Assembly: GCA_003290165.1 (NCBI GenBank)
Contig: QNQO01000834.1
Location: forward strand, 1-64,000
Length of the DNA stretch: 64,000 nucleotides
Reading direction: 5' to 3'
DNA from: Berberis thunbergii
Taxonomy: Eukaryota > Streptophyta > Magnoliopsida > Ranunculales > Berberidaceae
How positions within the stretch are numbered: the stretch's first letter is position 1; the number at the start of each line of letters is the position of its first letter. The translations under genes and the position numbers were made by a program. Shown piece by piece: positions 50,636 through 64,000 of this stretch. Below the pieces are notes generated by a model. It searched no databases. It saw only the letters and a program-made list of their open reading frames with translations, and was not told the DNA's origin.

Positions 50636-53600
50636 TGCCTTAAGGCTTCAACTTAAGCTACATTGATAAGCTTATAATTTTTACTGAGGAATATATATGG
50701 TGTGCTAATTCCTTAATTTCAAAAATTTCCTGCTGAGAAATATAGAAGGAGTATTAATTCCTTGATTTCAAGAATTGCGCTTAAACATGTGTTAGTTGGC
50801 CTGAAATCAAGTTGATTGGTAAGAATGACTCGCGATAAAAGAATGAAACAGCCGATTAACCCATTCCAATCTTCAAAATAAAAAAAAAATTCTAATATTA
50901 TGAATAAAAGGCGTTTCGGTCCACAAAACAAAAACGACCAAAGTATCATTCTCACCCATTATGAGGCCCTTAGAACAAATTTTTGAGACTGCTTTAATCC
51001 AAATTTGTTGTGTTCATATCCACACCCATTACGATTTTTTTTTACATTCTCCATGGCTTAATATTATATAGAAAATACACTCATCCTACAAGTTTTGGAT
51101 TTCTAGTTTATACAGTCATATTACCTGATTTGCTTGAGCCTGAGCCTGAGCCTGCTGTGCAATCAGGTCCAGCGCTCTCTCCATTTTTATTCTTCTTGTT
51201 TGCCTCTGCTTTTTCCCCATATGTGCATAATCATAAGTGTTTAGACAGTTTGAATAACAGTGTGTTAAAGATATGTCTTTTGTATTTGGACGAACAACTG
51301 CTAGTCAAGTTAGATTACACTTCTCATGATAAACATTTTTTCTCCTGCATTTGGACAAACACGTGATAGGCAAGTTTTTTCTTAGGCATCATATATGCTA
51401 TTACATATGACACTTTCCATTACATTTTTTTTTAAAATATGACTCTTTCAATAACATATATGACATTTTGGTAAAAATACTTTTCCTGCATTTAGCAAAG
51501 ACCTGGTAGGCAAGTTTAACAATATGAAATTTTTACTTGAGAAATAAGTGATAAATCTACCAACAAGCAACAGAATTGCAATACTCCAAGCAACAAATAT
51601 TTTCAAGTGAAAAATGCCTAAGAATAAACTTTCCTAAGTCTTTGTCTAAATACAGGGGAAATTTCTTTTAACACCAAGTTTGTAATGGAAAGTGTAACTA
51701 AATTTTCATATGTAACTTCCCTAGCACGCATTTGTCCAAATGCAGGAGAAATATTGTGCCTAACACGCGTCTGTCCAAATGCACGAGAAATATTGTGCCA
51801 AACACGTGTTTGTCCAAATGCAGGGGAAATATTTTTAACACAATGTTTATCATTAGAAGTGTAATCAAACTTTTGCCTAGCAGTTGGTCGTTTATTCAGT
51901 ATGCCTTAAGGCTTCAACTTAAGCTACATTAATAAGCTTATAATTTCTACAGAGGAATATATATGGTGTGCTAATAGCTTAATTTCAAGAATTGCCTGCT
52001 GCGGAATATATAAGGAGTATTAATTCCTTGATTTTAAGAATTGCGCTTAAACATGTATTAGTTGGCCTGAAATCAAGTTGATTGGTAAGAATGACTCGCG
52101 ATAAAAGAATGAAATAGCCGATTAACCCATTCCAATCTTCAAAATAAAAAAATTCTAATATTACGAATAAAAGGCGTTTCGGTCCACAAAACAAAAACAA
52201 CCAAAGTATCATTCTCACCCATTATGAGGCCCTTAGAACAAATTTTTGAGACTGCTTTAATCCAAATTTGTTGTGTTCATATCCTACCCATTACGATTTT
52301 TTTTTTTACATTTTCCATTGCTTAATATTATATAGAAAATACACCCATCATACAAGTTTCAGATTTTTAGTTTATATAGTCGTATTACCTGATTTGCTTG
52401 AATCTGAGCCAGAGCCTGAGCCTGCTGTGCAATCAGGTCCAACGCTCTCTTCATTTTTATTCTTCTTGTTTGCCTCTGTTTTTTCCCCATATGTGTATAA
52501 TCATAAGTGTTTAGACAGTTAGAATAACAGTGTGTTAAAGATATGTCTTTTGTATTTGGACGAACAATTGCTAGTCAAGTTAGATTACACTTCTCATGAT
52601 AAACATTTTTTCTCCTGCATTTGGACAAACACGTAATAGACAAGTTTGTTCTTAGGCATCATATATTTTATTACATATGACACTTTCCATGACATTTTAT
52701 TTCTAAATATGACTCTTTCAATGACATATATGACATTTTGTTAAAAATACTTTTCCTGCATTTAGACAAAGACCTCCTAGGCAAGTTTAACAATATGAAA
52801 TTTTTACTTAAGAAATAAGTGGTAAATCAACCAACGAGCAACAAAATTGCAATACTCTAAGTAACAAATATTCTCAAGTGAAAAATGACTAAGAATAAAC
52901 TTTCCTAAGTCTTTGTCTAAATACAGGGGAAATTTCTTTTAACAGCAAGTTTGTATTGGAAAGTGTAACTAAACTTTAATATGTAACTTCCCTAGCACGC
53001 ATTTGTCCAAATCCAGGAGAAATATTGTGCCTAACACGCGTTTGTCCAAATGCGGGAGAAATATTATGCCTAGCACGTGTTTGTCCAAATGCAGAGGAAA
53101 TATTTTTAACACAATGTTTACCATTAAAAGTGTAATCAAACTTTTGCCTAGCAGTTGGTTGTTTATTCAGTATGCCTTAAGGCTTAAACTTAAGCTACAT
53201 TGATAAGCTTATAATTTCTACTGAGGAATATATATGTTTTGCTAATTGCTTAATTTCAAGAATTGACTGCTGAGGAATATATAAGGAGTATTAATTCCTT
53301 GATTTCAAGAATTGCGCTTAAACATGTGTTAGTTGGCCTGAAATCAAGTTGATTGGTAAGAATGACTCGCGATAAAAGAATGAAACAGCCGATTAACCCA
53401 TTCCAATCTTCAAAATAAAATAAAAATTCTAATATTATGAATAAAAGGCGTTTCGGTCCACAAAACAAAAACAACCAAAGTATCATTCTATGAGGCCCTT
53501 AGAACAAATTTTTGATACTGCTTTAATCCAAATTTGTTGTGTTCATATCCACACCCATTACGATTTTTTTTTACATTCTCCATGGCTTAATATTATATAG

Positions 53601-56600
53601 AAAATACACCCATCCTACAAGTTTCGGATTTCTAGTTCATACAGTCATATTACCTGATTTGCTTGAGCCTGAGCCTTAGCCTGACCCTGCTGTGCAATCA
53701 GGTCCAACGCTCTTTCCATTTTTCTTCTTCTTGTTTGCCTCTGTTTTTTCCCCATATGTGCATAATCATAAGTGTTTAGACAGTTTGAATAACAGTGTGT
53801 TAAAGATATGTCTTTTGTATTTGGACGAACAACTGCTAGTCAAGTTAGATTACACTTCTCATGATAAACATTTTTTCTCCTGCATTTGGACAAACACGTG
53901 ATAGGCAAGTTTGTTCTTAGGCATCATATATGCTATTACATAAGACACTTTCCATGACATTTTTTTTTTAAATATTACTCTTTCAATGACATATATGACA
54001 TTTTGTTAAAAATACTTTTCCTACATTTAGACAAAGACCTTATAGGCAAGTTTAACAATATGAAATTTTTACTTGAGAAATAAGTGATAAATCTACCAAC
54101 AAATAACAAAATTGCAATACTCCAAGCAACAAATATTCTCAAGTGAAAAATGCCTAAGAATAAACTTTCCTAAGTCTTTGTCTAAATACAGGGGAAATTT
54201 CTTTTAACACCAAGTTTGTAATGGAAAGTGTAACTAAATTTTCATATGTAACTTCCCTAGCACGCATTTGTCCAAATGCAGGAGAAATATTGTGCCTAAC
54301 ACGCGATTGTCCAAATGTATGAGAAATATTGTGCCTAGCACGTGTTTGTTAAAATGCAGGGGAAATATTTTTAACACAATGTTTATCATTAGAAGTGTAA
54401 TCAAACTTTTGCCTAGATGTTGGTTGTTTATTAAGTATGCCTTAAGGCTTCAACTTAAGCTACATTGATAAGCTTATAATTTCTACTGAAGAATATATAT
54501 GGTGTGCTAATTGCTTAATTTTAAAAATTTCCTGCTGAGAAATATAGAAGGAGTATTAATTCCTTGATTTCAAGAATTGCGCTTAAACATGTGTTAGTTG
54601 GTCTGAAATCAAGTCGATTGGTAAGAATGACTCGCGATAAAAGAATGAAACAACCGATTAACCCATTCCAATCTTCAAAATAAAAAAAATTCTAATATTA
54701 TGAATAAAAGGCGTTTCGGTCCACAAAACAAAAACAAACAAAGTATCATTCTCACCCATTATGAGGCCCTTAGAACAAATTTTTGACACTGCTTTAATCC
54801 AAATTTGGTGTGTTCATATCCACACCCATTACGATTTTTTTTTACATTCTCCATGGCTTAATATTATATAGAAAATACACCCATCCTACAAGTTTCGGAT
54901 TTCTAGTTTATACAGTCATATTACCTGATTTGCTTGAGCCTGAGCCTGCTGTGCAATCAGGTCCAACGCTCTCTCCATTTTTCTTCTTCTTGTTTGCCTC
55001 TGTTTTTTCCCCATATGTGCATAATCATAATTGTTTAGACAGTTTGAATAACAGTGTGTTAAAGATATGTCTTTTGTATTTGGACGAACAACTGCTAGTC
55101 AAGTTAGATTACACTTCTCATGATAAACATTTTTCTCCTGCATTTGGACAAACACGTGATAGGCAAGTTTTTTCTTAGGCATCATATATCTTATTACATA
55201 TGACACTTTCCATGACATTTTTTTTTAAAATATTTCTCTTTCAATTACATATATGACATTTTGTTAAAAATACTTTTCCTGCATTTAGACAAAGACCTGC
55301 TAGGCAAGTTTAACAATATGAAATATTTACTTGAGAAATAAGTGATAAATCTACCAACAAGCAACAAAATTGCAATACTCTAAGCAACAAATATTCTCAA
55401 GTGAAAAATGCCTAAGAATAAACTTTCCTAAGTCTTTGTCTAACTACAGGGGAAATTTCTTTTAACACCAAGTTTGTAATGGAAAGTGTAACTAAATTTT
55501 CATATGTAACTTCCCTAGCACGCATTTGTCCAAATGCAGGAGAAATATTGTGTCTAACACGCGTTTGTCCAAATGTAGGAGAAATATTGTGCCTAGCACG
55601 TGTTTATCCAAATGTAGGGGAAATATTTTTAACACAATGTTTATCATTAAAAGTGTAATCAAACTTTTGCCTAGCAGTTGGTTGTTTATTCAGTATGCCT
55701 TAAGGCTTCAACTTAGGCTACATTGATAAGCTTATAATTTCTACTAAGGAATATATATGGTGTGCTAATTGCTTAATTTCAAGAATTGCCTGCTGAGAAA
55801 TATATAAGGAGTATTAATTCCTTGATTTCAAGAATTGCGCTTAAACATGTGTTAGTTGGCCTGAAATCAAGTTGATTAGTAAGAATGACTCGCGATAAAA
55901 GAATGAAACAGCCGATTAACCCATTCCAATCTTCAAAATAAAAAAAAATTAATATTATGAATAAAAGGTGTTTCGGTCCACAAAACAAAAACAACCAAAG
56001 TATCATTCTCACCCATTATGAGGCCCTTAGAACAAATTTTTGAGATTGCTTTAATTAAAATTTGTTGTGTTTATATCCACACCCATTACGATTTTTTTTT
56101 TACATTTTCAATGGCTTAATATTATATGGAAAATACACCCATCCTACAAGTTTCGGATTTCTAGTTTATACGGTTATATTTCCTGATTTGCTTGAGCCTG
56201 AGCCTGAGCCTGCTGTGCAATCAGGTCCAACGCTCTCTCCATTTTTATTCTTCTTGTTTGCCTCTGCTTTTTCCCCATATGTGCATAATCATAAGTGTTT
56301 AGATAGTTTGAATAACAGTGTGTTAAAGATATGTCTTTTGTATTTGGACGAACAACTGCTAGTCAAGTTAGATTACACTTCTAATGATAAACATTTTTTC
56401 TCCTGCATTTGGACAAACACGTGATAGGCAAGTTTGTTCTTAGGCTTCATATATGCTATTACATATGACACTTTCCATGACATTTTTTTTAAAATATAAC
56501 TCTTTCAATAACATATATGACATTTTGGTAAAAATACTTTTCCTGCATTTAGCAAAGACCTGGTAGGAAAGTTTAACAATATGAAATTTTTACTTGAGAA

Positions 56601-57457
56601 ATAAGTGATAAATCTACCAACAAGCAACAAAATTGCAATACTCCAAGCAACAAATATTTTCAAGTGAAAAATGCCTAAGAATAAACTTTCCTAAGTCTTT
56701 GTCTAAATACAGGGGAAATTTCTTTTAACACCAAGTTTGTAATGGAAAGTGTAACTAAATTTTCATATGTAACTTCCCTAGCACGCATTTGTCCAAATGC
56801 AGCAGAAATATTGTGCCTAACACGCGTCTGTCCAAATGCACGAGAAATATTGTGCCTAGCACGTGTTTGTCCAAATGCAGGGGAAATATTTTTAACACAA
56901 TGTTTATCATTAGAAGTGTAATCAAACTTTTGCCTAGCAGTTGGTCATTTATTCAGTATGCCTTAAGGCTTCAACTTAAGCTACATTGATAAGCTTATAA
57001 TTTCTACAGAGGAATATATATGGTGTGCTAATTGCTTAATTTCAAGAATTGTCTGCTGAGGAATATATAAGGAGTATTAATTCCTTGATTTTAAGAATTG
57101 CGCTTAAACATGTATTAGTTGGCCTGAAATCAAGTTGATTAGTAAGAATGACTCGCGATAAAAGAATGAAATAGCCGATTAACCCATTCCAATCTTCAAA
57201 ATAAAAAAAAATTCTAATATTACGAATAAAAGGCGTTTCGGTTCACAAAACAAAAACAACCAAAGTATCATTCTCACCCATTATGAGGCCCTTAGAACAA
57301 ATTTTTGAGACTGCTTTAATCCAAATTTGTTGTGTTCATATCCACACTCATTACGATTTTTTTTTACATTTTCCATTGCTTAATATTATATAGAAAATAC
57401 ACCTATCCTACAAGTTTCGGATTTCTAGTTTATATAGTCGTATTACTTGATTTGCTT

Positions 57458-57475
57458 GAGCCTGAGCCTGAGCCT

Positions 57476-57506
<31 letters not shown>

Positions 57507-57508
57507 CT
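57458..57508. repeat. Expanded GAGCCT hexamer in one array unit
   Basis: About eight GAGCCT units (one changed to GAGCCC) where neighbouring units have one to four. On the minus strand this lengthens the Gln-Ala tract of the exon fragment. It accounts for the longer spacing of this unit. Confidence 0.9.
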
Positions 57509-60500
57509 GTGCAATCAGGTCCAACGCTTTCTTTATTTTTATTCTTCTTGTTTGCCTCTGTTTTTTCCCCATATGTGCATAATCATAAGTGTTTAGACAG
57601 TTTGAATAACAGTGTGTTAAAGATATGTCTTTTGTATTTGGACGAACAATTGCTAGTCAAGTTAGATTACACTTTTCATGATAAACATTTTTTCTCCTGC
57701 ATTTAGACAAACATGTAATAGGCAAGTTTGTTCTTAGGCATCATATATGCTATTACATATGACACTTTCTATAACATTTTTTTTAAAATATGACTCTTTC
57801 AGTGACATATATTACATTTTGTTAAAAATACTTTTCCTGCATTTAGACAAAAACCTGCTAGGCAAGTTTAACAATATGAAATTTTTACTTAAGAAATAAG
57901 TGGTAAATCTACCAACGAGCAACAAAATTGCAATACTCCAAGTAACAAATATTCTCAAGTGAAAAATGCCTAAGAATAAACTTTCCTAAGTCTTTGTCTA
58001 AATACAGGGGGAATTTCTTTTAACACCAAGTTTGTAATTGAAAGTGTAACTAAATTTTCATTTGTAACTTCCCTAGCACGCATTTGTCCAAATGCATGAG
58101 AAATATTGTGCCTAACAGGCGTTTGTTCAAATGCAGGATAAAAATTGTGCCTAGCACGTGTTTGTCCAAATGCAGGGGAAATATTTTTAACACAATGTTT
58201 ATCATTAGAAGTGTAATCAAACTTTTGCCTAGCAGTTAGTTGTTTATTCAGTATGCCTTAAGGCTTCAACTTAAGCTAAATTGATAAGCTTATAATTTCT
58301 ACAGAGGAATATATATGGTGTGCTAATTGCTTAATTTCAAGAATTGCCTGCTGAGGAATATATAAGGAGTATTAATTCCTTGATTTCAAGAATTGCGCTT
58401 AAACATGTGTTAGTTGGCCTGAAATCAAGTTGATTGGTAAGAATGACTCGCGATAAAAGAATGAAACAGCCGATTAACCCATTCCAATCTTTAAAAAAAA
58501 AAAAAATCTAATATTATGAATAAAAGGCGTTTCGGTCCACAAAACAAAAACAACCAAAGTATCATTCTCACCCATTATGAGGCCCTTAGAACAAATTTTT
58601 GAGACTGCTTTAATCCAAATTTGTTGTGTTCGTATCCTCACCCATTACGATTTTTTTTTAAATTCTCAATGGCTTAATATTATATAGAAAATACACCCAT
58701 CTTACAAGTTTCAGATTTCTATTTTATATAGTCGTATTACCTGATTCGCTTGAGCCTGAGCCTGAGCCTGCTGTGCAATCAGGTCCAACGCTCTCTCCAT
58801 TTTTATTCTTCTTGTTTGCCTCTGCTTTTTCCCTATATGTGCATAATCATAAGTGTTTAGATAGTTTGAATAAGAGTTTGTTAAAGATATGTCTTTTGTA
58901 TTTGGACGAACAACTGCTAGTCAAGTTAGATTACACTTCTCATGATAAACATTTTTTCTCCTGCATTTGGACAAAAACGTGATAGGCAAGTTTGTTCTTA
59001 GGCATCATATATGCTATTAAATATGACACTTTCCATGACATTTTTTTAAAATATAACTCTTTCAATGACATATATGACATTTTGTTAAAAATACTTTTCC
59101 TGCATTTAGACAAAGACCTGTTAGGCAAGTTTAACAATATGAAATTTTTACTTGAGAAATAAGTGGTAAATCTACCAAAAAGCAACAAAATTGCAATACT
59201 CCAAACAACAAATATTCTCAAGTGAAAAATGTCTAAGAAAAAACTTTCCTAAGTCTTTGTCTAAATACAGGGGAAATTTCTTTTAACACCAAGTTTGTAA
59301 TAGAAAATGTAATTACTTTTTCATATGTAACTTCCCTATCACGCATTTGTCCAAATGCAGGAGAAATATTGTGCCTAACACGCGTTTGTCCGAATGCAGG
59401 AGAAATATTGTGCCTAGCACGTGTTTGTCCAAATGCAGGGGAAATATTTTTAACACAATGTTTATAATTAGAAGTGTAAATAAACTTTTGCCTAGCAGTT
59501 GGTTGTTTATTCAGTATGCCTTAAGGCTTCAACTTAAGCTACATTGATAAACTTATAATTTCTACTGAGGAATATATATGGTGTGCTAATTGCTTAATTT
59601 TAAGTAGAATTGCTTGCTGAGGAATATATAAGGAGTAGTAATTCCTTGATTTCAAGAATTGCGCTTAAACATGTGTTAGTTGGCCTGAAATCAAGTTGAT
59701 TGGTAAGAATGACTCGCGATAAAAGAATGAAATAGCCGATTAACCCATTCCAATCTTCAAAATAAAAAAAAATTCTAATATTATGAATAAAAGGCGTATC
59801 GGTCCACAAAACAAAAACAACCAAAGTATCATTCTCACCCATTATGAGGCCCTTAGAACAAATTTTTGAAACTGCCTTAATCCAAATTTGTTGTGTTCAT
59901 ATCCACAACCATTACCATTTCTTTACATTCTCCATTGCTTAATATTATCCAGAAAATACACCCATCCTACAAGTTTCGGATTTCTAGTTTATATAGTCAT
60001 ATTACCAGATTTGCTTGAGCCTGAGCATGAGCCTGCTGTGCAATCAGGTCCAATGCTCTCTCCATTTTGATTCTCCTTTTTTGCCTTTATTTTTTCCTCA
60101 TATGTGCATAATCATAAGTTTTAAATATATGTCTTTTGTATTTGGACGAACAACTGCTAGTCAAGTTTGATTACACTTCTCATGATAAACATTTTGTCTC
60201 CTGTATTTGGGCAAACACGTGATAGGCAAGTTTGTTCTTAGGCATCATATATGCTCTTATTTATGACACTTTCCATGACATTTTGTTAAAAATATGACTC
60301 TTTCCATGACGTGTATGACATTTTGTTACAAATACTTTTCCTGCATTTAGACAAAAACCTTGTAGGTAAGTTTAACAATATGAAATTTTCACTTGAGAAA
60401 TAAGTGGTAAATCTACCAACAAGCAACAAAATTGCAATACTCCAAGCAACAAATATTCTTAAGTGAAAAATGCTTAAGAATAAACTTTCCTAGGTCTTTG

Positions 60501-63500
60501 TCTAAATACAGAGGAAATTTCTTTTAACACCATGTTTGTAATGGAAAGTGTTACTAAATTTTCATATGTAAATTGCCTAACACGCGTTTGTCCAAATGCA
60601 GGAGAAATATTGTGCCTAGCACGGGTTTGTCCAAATGCAGGGGAAATATTTTTAACACAATGTTTATCATTAAAAGTGTAATCAAACTTTTGCCTATCAG
60701 TTGGTTGTTTATTCAGTAAGCCTTAAGGCTTCAACTAAAGCTACATTGATAAGCTTATAATTTCTGCTGAGGAATATATATGGTGTGCTAATTGCTTGAT
60801 TTTCAAGAATTGCGCTTAAACATGTGTTAGTTAGCCTGAAATCAAGTTGATTGGTAAGAATGACTCGCGATAAAAGAATGAAACAGCCGATTTACCCAAT
60901 TCAGTATTCAAAATAAAAAAAAATTCTAATATAATGAATAAAAGGTGTTTCAGTCCTCAAAACAAAAACAACCAAAGTATCATTCACTGTAATCAATGTG
61001 TCATTCTCACCCATTATGAGGCCCTTAAAACAAATTTATTAGACTGTTTTAATCCAAATTTGTTGTGTTCATATTCACACCCATTCCGATTTCTTTCCAT
61101 TCTCCAAGGCTTAATATTATCCCGAAAATACACCCATCCTACAAGTTTCGGATTTCTAGTTTATATAGTCGTATTAAATGATTTGCTTGAGCCTGAGCCT
61201 ACTGTGCAATCAGGTCCAACGCTCTCTCCATTTTTATTCTCCTTGTTTGCCTCTGTTTTTTCCCCCATATGTGCATAATCATAAGTGTTTAGATAGTTTG
61301 AATAACAGTGTGTTAAAGATATGTCTTTCGTATTTGGACAAACATTTGCTTGTCAAGTTTGATTGCACTTATCATGATAAACATTTTTTCTCCTCCATTT
61401 GGACAAACACGTGATAGGCAAGTTTATTCTTAGGCATCATATATGCTGTTACGTATGACACTTTCCATGACATTTTGTTAAAAATATGACTCTTTCCATG
61501 ACATATATGACATTTTGTTAAAAATATTTTTCCTCTATTTAGACAAAGACCTACTAGGCAAGTTTAACAATATGAAATTTTCACTTGAGAAATAAGTGGT
61601 AAATCTACCAACAAGCAACAAAATTGCAATACTCCAAGCAACAAATATTCTCAAGTGAAAAATGCCTAAGAATAAACTTTCCTAGGTCTTTGTCTAAATA
61701 AAAGAGAAATTTCTTTTAACACCATGTTTATCATGGAAAGTATAACAAAATTTTCATATGTAAATTCCTTAGCATGCGTTTGTCCAAATTGGGAGAAATA
61801 TTGGGCCTAGCACGTGTTTGTCCAAATGCAGGGGAAATAATTTTAACACAATGTTTATGATGAGAAGTGTAATCAAACTTTTGCCTAGCAGTTGGTTGTT
61901 TATTCAGTAAGCCTTAAGGCTTCAACTTAAGCTACAATCATAAGCTTATAATTTTTGCTGAGGAATATATAAGGTGTGCTAATTGCTTGATTTCAAGATT
62001 TGCGCTTAAACATGTGTTAGTTGGCCTTAAATCAAGTTGATTGGTAAGAATGAATCGCGATAAAAGAATGAAACAGCCGATTTACCCATTCCAATCTTCA
62101 AAATAAAATTAAAAAATTATAGTATTATGAATAAAAGGCGTTTCGGTCCTCAAAACAAAAACAACCAAAGTATCATTCACTGTAATCAATGTATCATTCT
62201 CACCCATTTTGAGGCCCTTAGAACAAATTTATGAGACTGCTTTAATTCAAATTTGTTGTGTTCATATCCACACCCATTACGATTTTTTTACATTCTCAAT
62301 GGCTTAATATTATATAGAAAATACACCCATCCTACATCTTTCGGATTTCTAGTTTATATAGTCTTATTACCTGATTTGCTTGAGCCTGAGCCTAAGCCTG
62401 TTGTGCAATTAGGTCCAACGCTCACTCCATTTTTATTCTTCTTGTTTGCCTCTGTTTTTCCCCATATGTGCATAATCATAAGTGTTTAGACAGTTTGAAT
62501 AACAGTGTGTTAAAGATATGTCTTTTGTATTTGGACGAACAACTGCTAGTCAAGTTTGATTACACTTTTCATGATAAACATTTTGTCTCCTGCATTTGGA
62601 CAAACACGTGATAGGCAAGTTTGTTCGTAGGAATCATATATGCTATTACGTATGACACTTTCCATGACATTTTTTAAAAAATATGACTCTTTCCATGACT
62701 TATATGACATTTTGTTAAAAATATTTTTCCTGAATTTAGACAAAGACCTGCTAGGCAAGTTTAACAATATGAAATTTTCACTTGAGAAATATGTGGTAAA
62801 TCTACCTACAAGCAACAAAATTTCAATACTTCAAGCAACAAATATTCTCAAGTGAAAAATGCCTAAGAATAAACTTTCCTAGGTCTTTGTCTAAATACAG
62901 GGGAAATTTCTTTTAAAACCATGTTTGTAATGGAAAGTGTAACTAAATTTTCATATGTAACTTGGCTAGCACGCGTTTGTCCAAATGCAGAGGAAATATT
63001 TTTAACACAATGTTTATCATGGGAAGTGTAATAAAACTTTTGCCAAGCAGTTAGTTGTTTATTCAGTAATCCTTAAGGCTTCAACTTTAGTTACATTGAT
63101 AAGCTTATTATTTCTGCTAAGAATATATATGGTGTGCTAATTGCTTAATTTCAAGAATTGCTTGCTGAGGAATATATAAGGAGTACTAATTCCTTGATTT
63201 AAAGAATTGCGCTTAAACATGTGTTAGTTGGCCTGAAATCAAGTAGATTGGTAAGACTGAATCACGATAAAAGAATGAAACAATCCATTTACCCATTCCA
63301 ATCTTCAAAATAAGAAAAAATACCAAAATTCTGAATAAAAGGCATTTCAGTCCTCAAAACAAAAATAACAAAAGCATCATTCACTATCATCAATGTATCG
63401 TTCACACCGATTATGAGGCCCTTAGAATAAATTTATTAAACTGCTTTAATCCAAATTTGTTGTGTTCATATCCACACCACTTACGATTTCTTTCTATTCT

Positions 63501-64000
63501 CCAAGGCTTAATATTATCCCGAAAATACACCCATCCTACATGTTTCGGATTTCTAGTTTATGTAATCATATTACCTGATTTGCTTGAGCCTGAGCATGAA
63601 CCTGCTGTGCAATCAAGTCTAACGCTTTCTCCATTTTTATTCTCCTTGTTTCCCTCTATTTTTTCCCCATATTTGCATAATCATTAGTGTTTAGACAGTT
63701 TGAATAACAGTGTGTTAAAAATATGTCTTTTGTATTTGAACAAACAACTGCTAGTCAAGTTTGATTACACTTCTCATGATAAACATTTTGTCTCCTGCAT
63801 TTAGACAAACACGTGATAGGCAAGTTTGTTCTTAAGCATCATATATGCTGTTATGTATGCCACTTTCCATGACATTTTGTTTAAAATATGACTCTTTCCA
63901 TGACATATATGACATTTTGTTAAAAATATTTTTCCTGCATTTAAACAAAGACTTGCTAGGCAAATTTAACAATATGAAATTTTCACTTGAGAAATAAGTG

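Larger units (their letters stand above)
47097..64000. repeat. Tandem array of about 14 units of roughly 1.26 kb
   Basis: The anchor GAATAAAAGG recurs at 47106, 48345, 49637, 50902, 52165, 53439, 54702, 55959, 57224, 58518, 59785, 60936, 62129 and 63333. Spacing is 1239-1294 up to 59785 and 1151-1204 after it. The units between about 49.6 and 59.8 kb look most alike, and those at the edges differ more. Each unit contains, in order, an exon fragment on the minus strand, a foldback of about 700 bp with a 39-bp triplet, and a CTTAAGG/AAGCTT-containing tail. The recurrent 66-, 77- and 120-codon ORFs are translations of the repeat and shift frame between units. It continues past the window edge. 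Confidence 0.96.

Noticed and set aside
47230..63687. Recurrent ORFs of 66, 77 and about 120 codons looking like a tandem gene family
   Set aside because: They are translations of the repeat in both orientations. Frames break at random between units and contain no domain; the 66-codon frame is the 39-bp triplet.

Overview
The window looks like repeat-dense nuclear DNA of a flowering plant, probably a eudicot. It is AT-rich. It carries plant-type transposons (PIF/Harbinger, hAT, Mutator-like, CACTA, Ty1/copia, Ty3/gypsy, LINE) and broken, intron-bearing pieces of recognisable plant genes: rhamnogalacturonate lyase, Pro-X carboxypeptidase, tRNA m7G methyltransferase and a DUF295/KIB-type F-box relative. 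There is no clearly intact host gene. The only long, undamaged, recognisable coding unit is the MYB/SANT-like protein of a PIF/Harbinger element.

Layout. 1-2497 is the 3' end of a Ty3/gypsy element with its LTR. 2498-13410 is copy A of a non-coding repeat, split by an 8-kb PIF/Harbinger transposon (5088-13079) with TAA target duplications. That transposon holds a MYB-like gene, a transposase with a 1-bp frameshift, and a captured 3' half of a rhamnogalacturonate lyase gene. 13498-17060 is a 3.56-kb palindrome carrying one unidentified 65-nt exon in each arm. 17119-25975 is a mosaic of gene fragments, a duplicated F-box fragment, a LINE remnant and a 986-bp hAT element.

25975-29465 is copy B of the non-coding repeat, carrying a 328-bp foldback Tourist-like MITE and a 626-bp hAT MITE. 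29480-34770 holds a gypsy gag/LTR fragment and two head-to-head F-box-like pseudogenes. 34771-40420 holds a CACTA terminus and a second LINE. 41599-44279 is a copia remnant that lost its reverse transcriptase and gained an inverted piece of its own LTR. About 44290-45735 is a probable mitochondrial DNA insertion. 45739-47096 is copy C.

47097-64000 (running off the window) is a tandem array of about 14 units of roughly 1.26 kb. Each unit contains an internal foldback, a 39-bp triplet repeat and a fragment of the same exon found in the 13.5-17.1 kb palindrome. The array and the palindrome differ by a specific deletion of about 220 bp, so the array looks like a tandemly amplified derivative of a foldback element.

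The three copies A, B and C provide natural empty sites for one another. They date and define four insertions (PIF, MULE MITE, Tourist MITE, hAT MITE) from the sequence alone. Homology calls are from reading translated sequence; no search was run.
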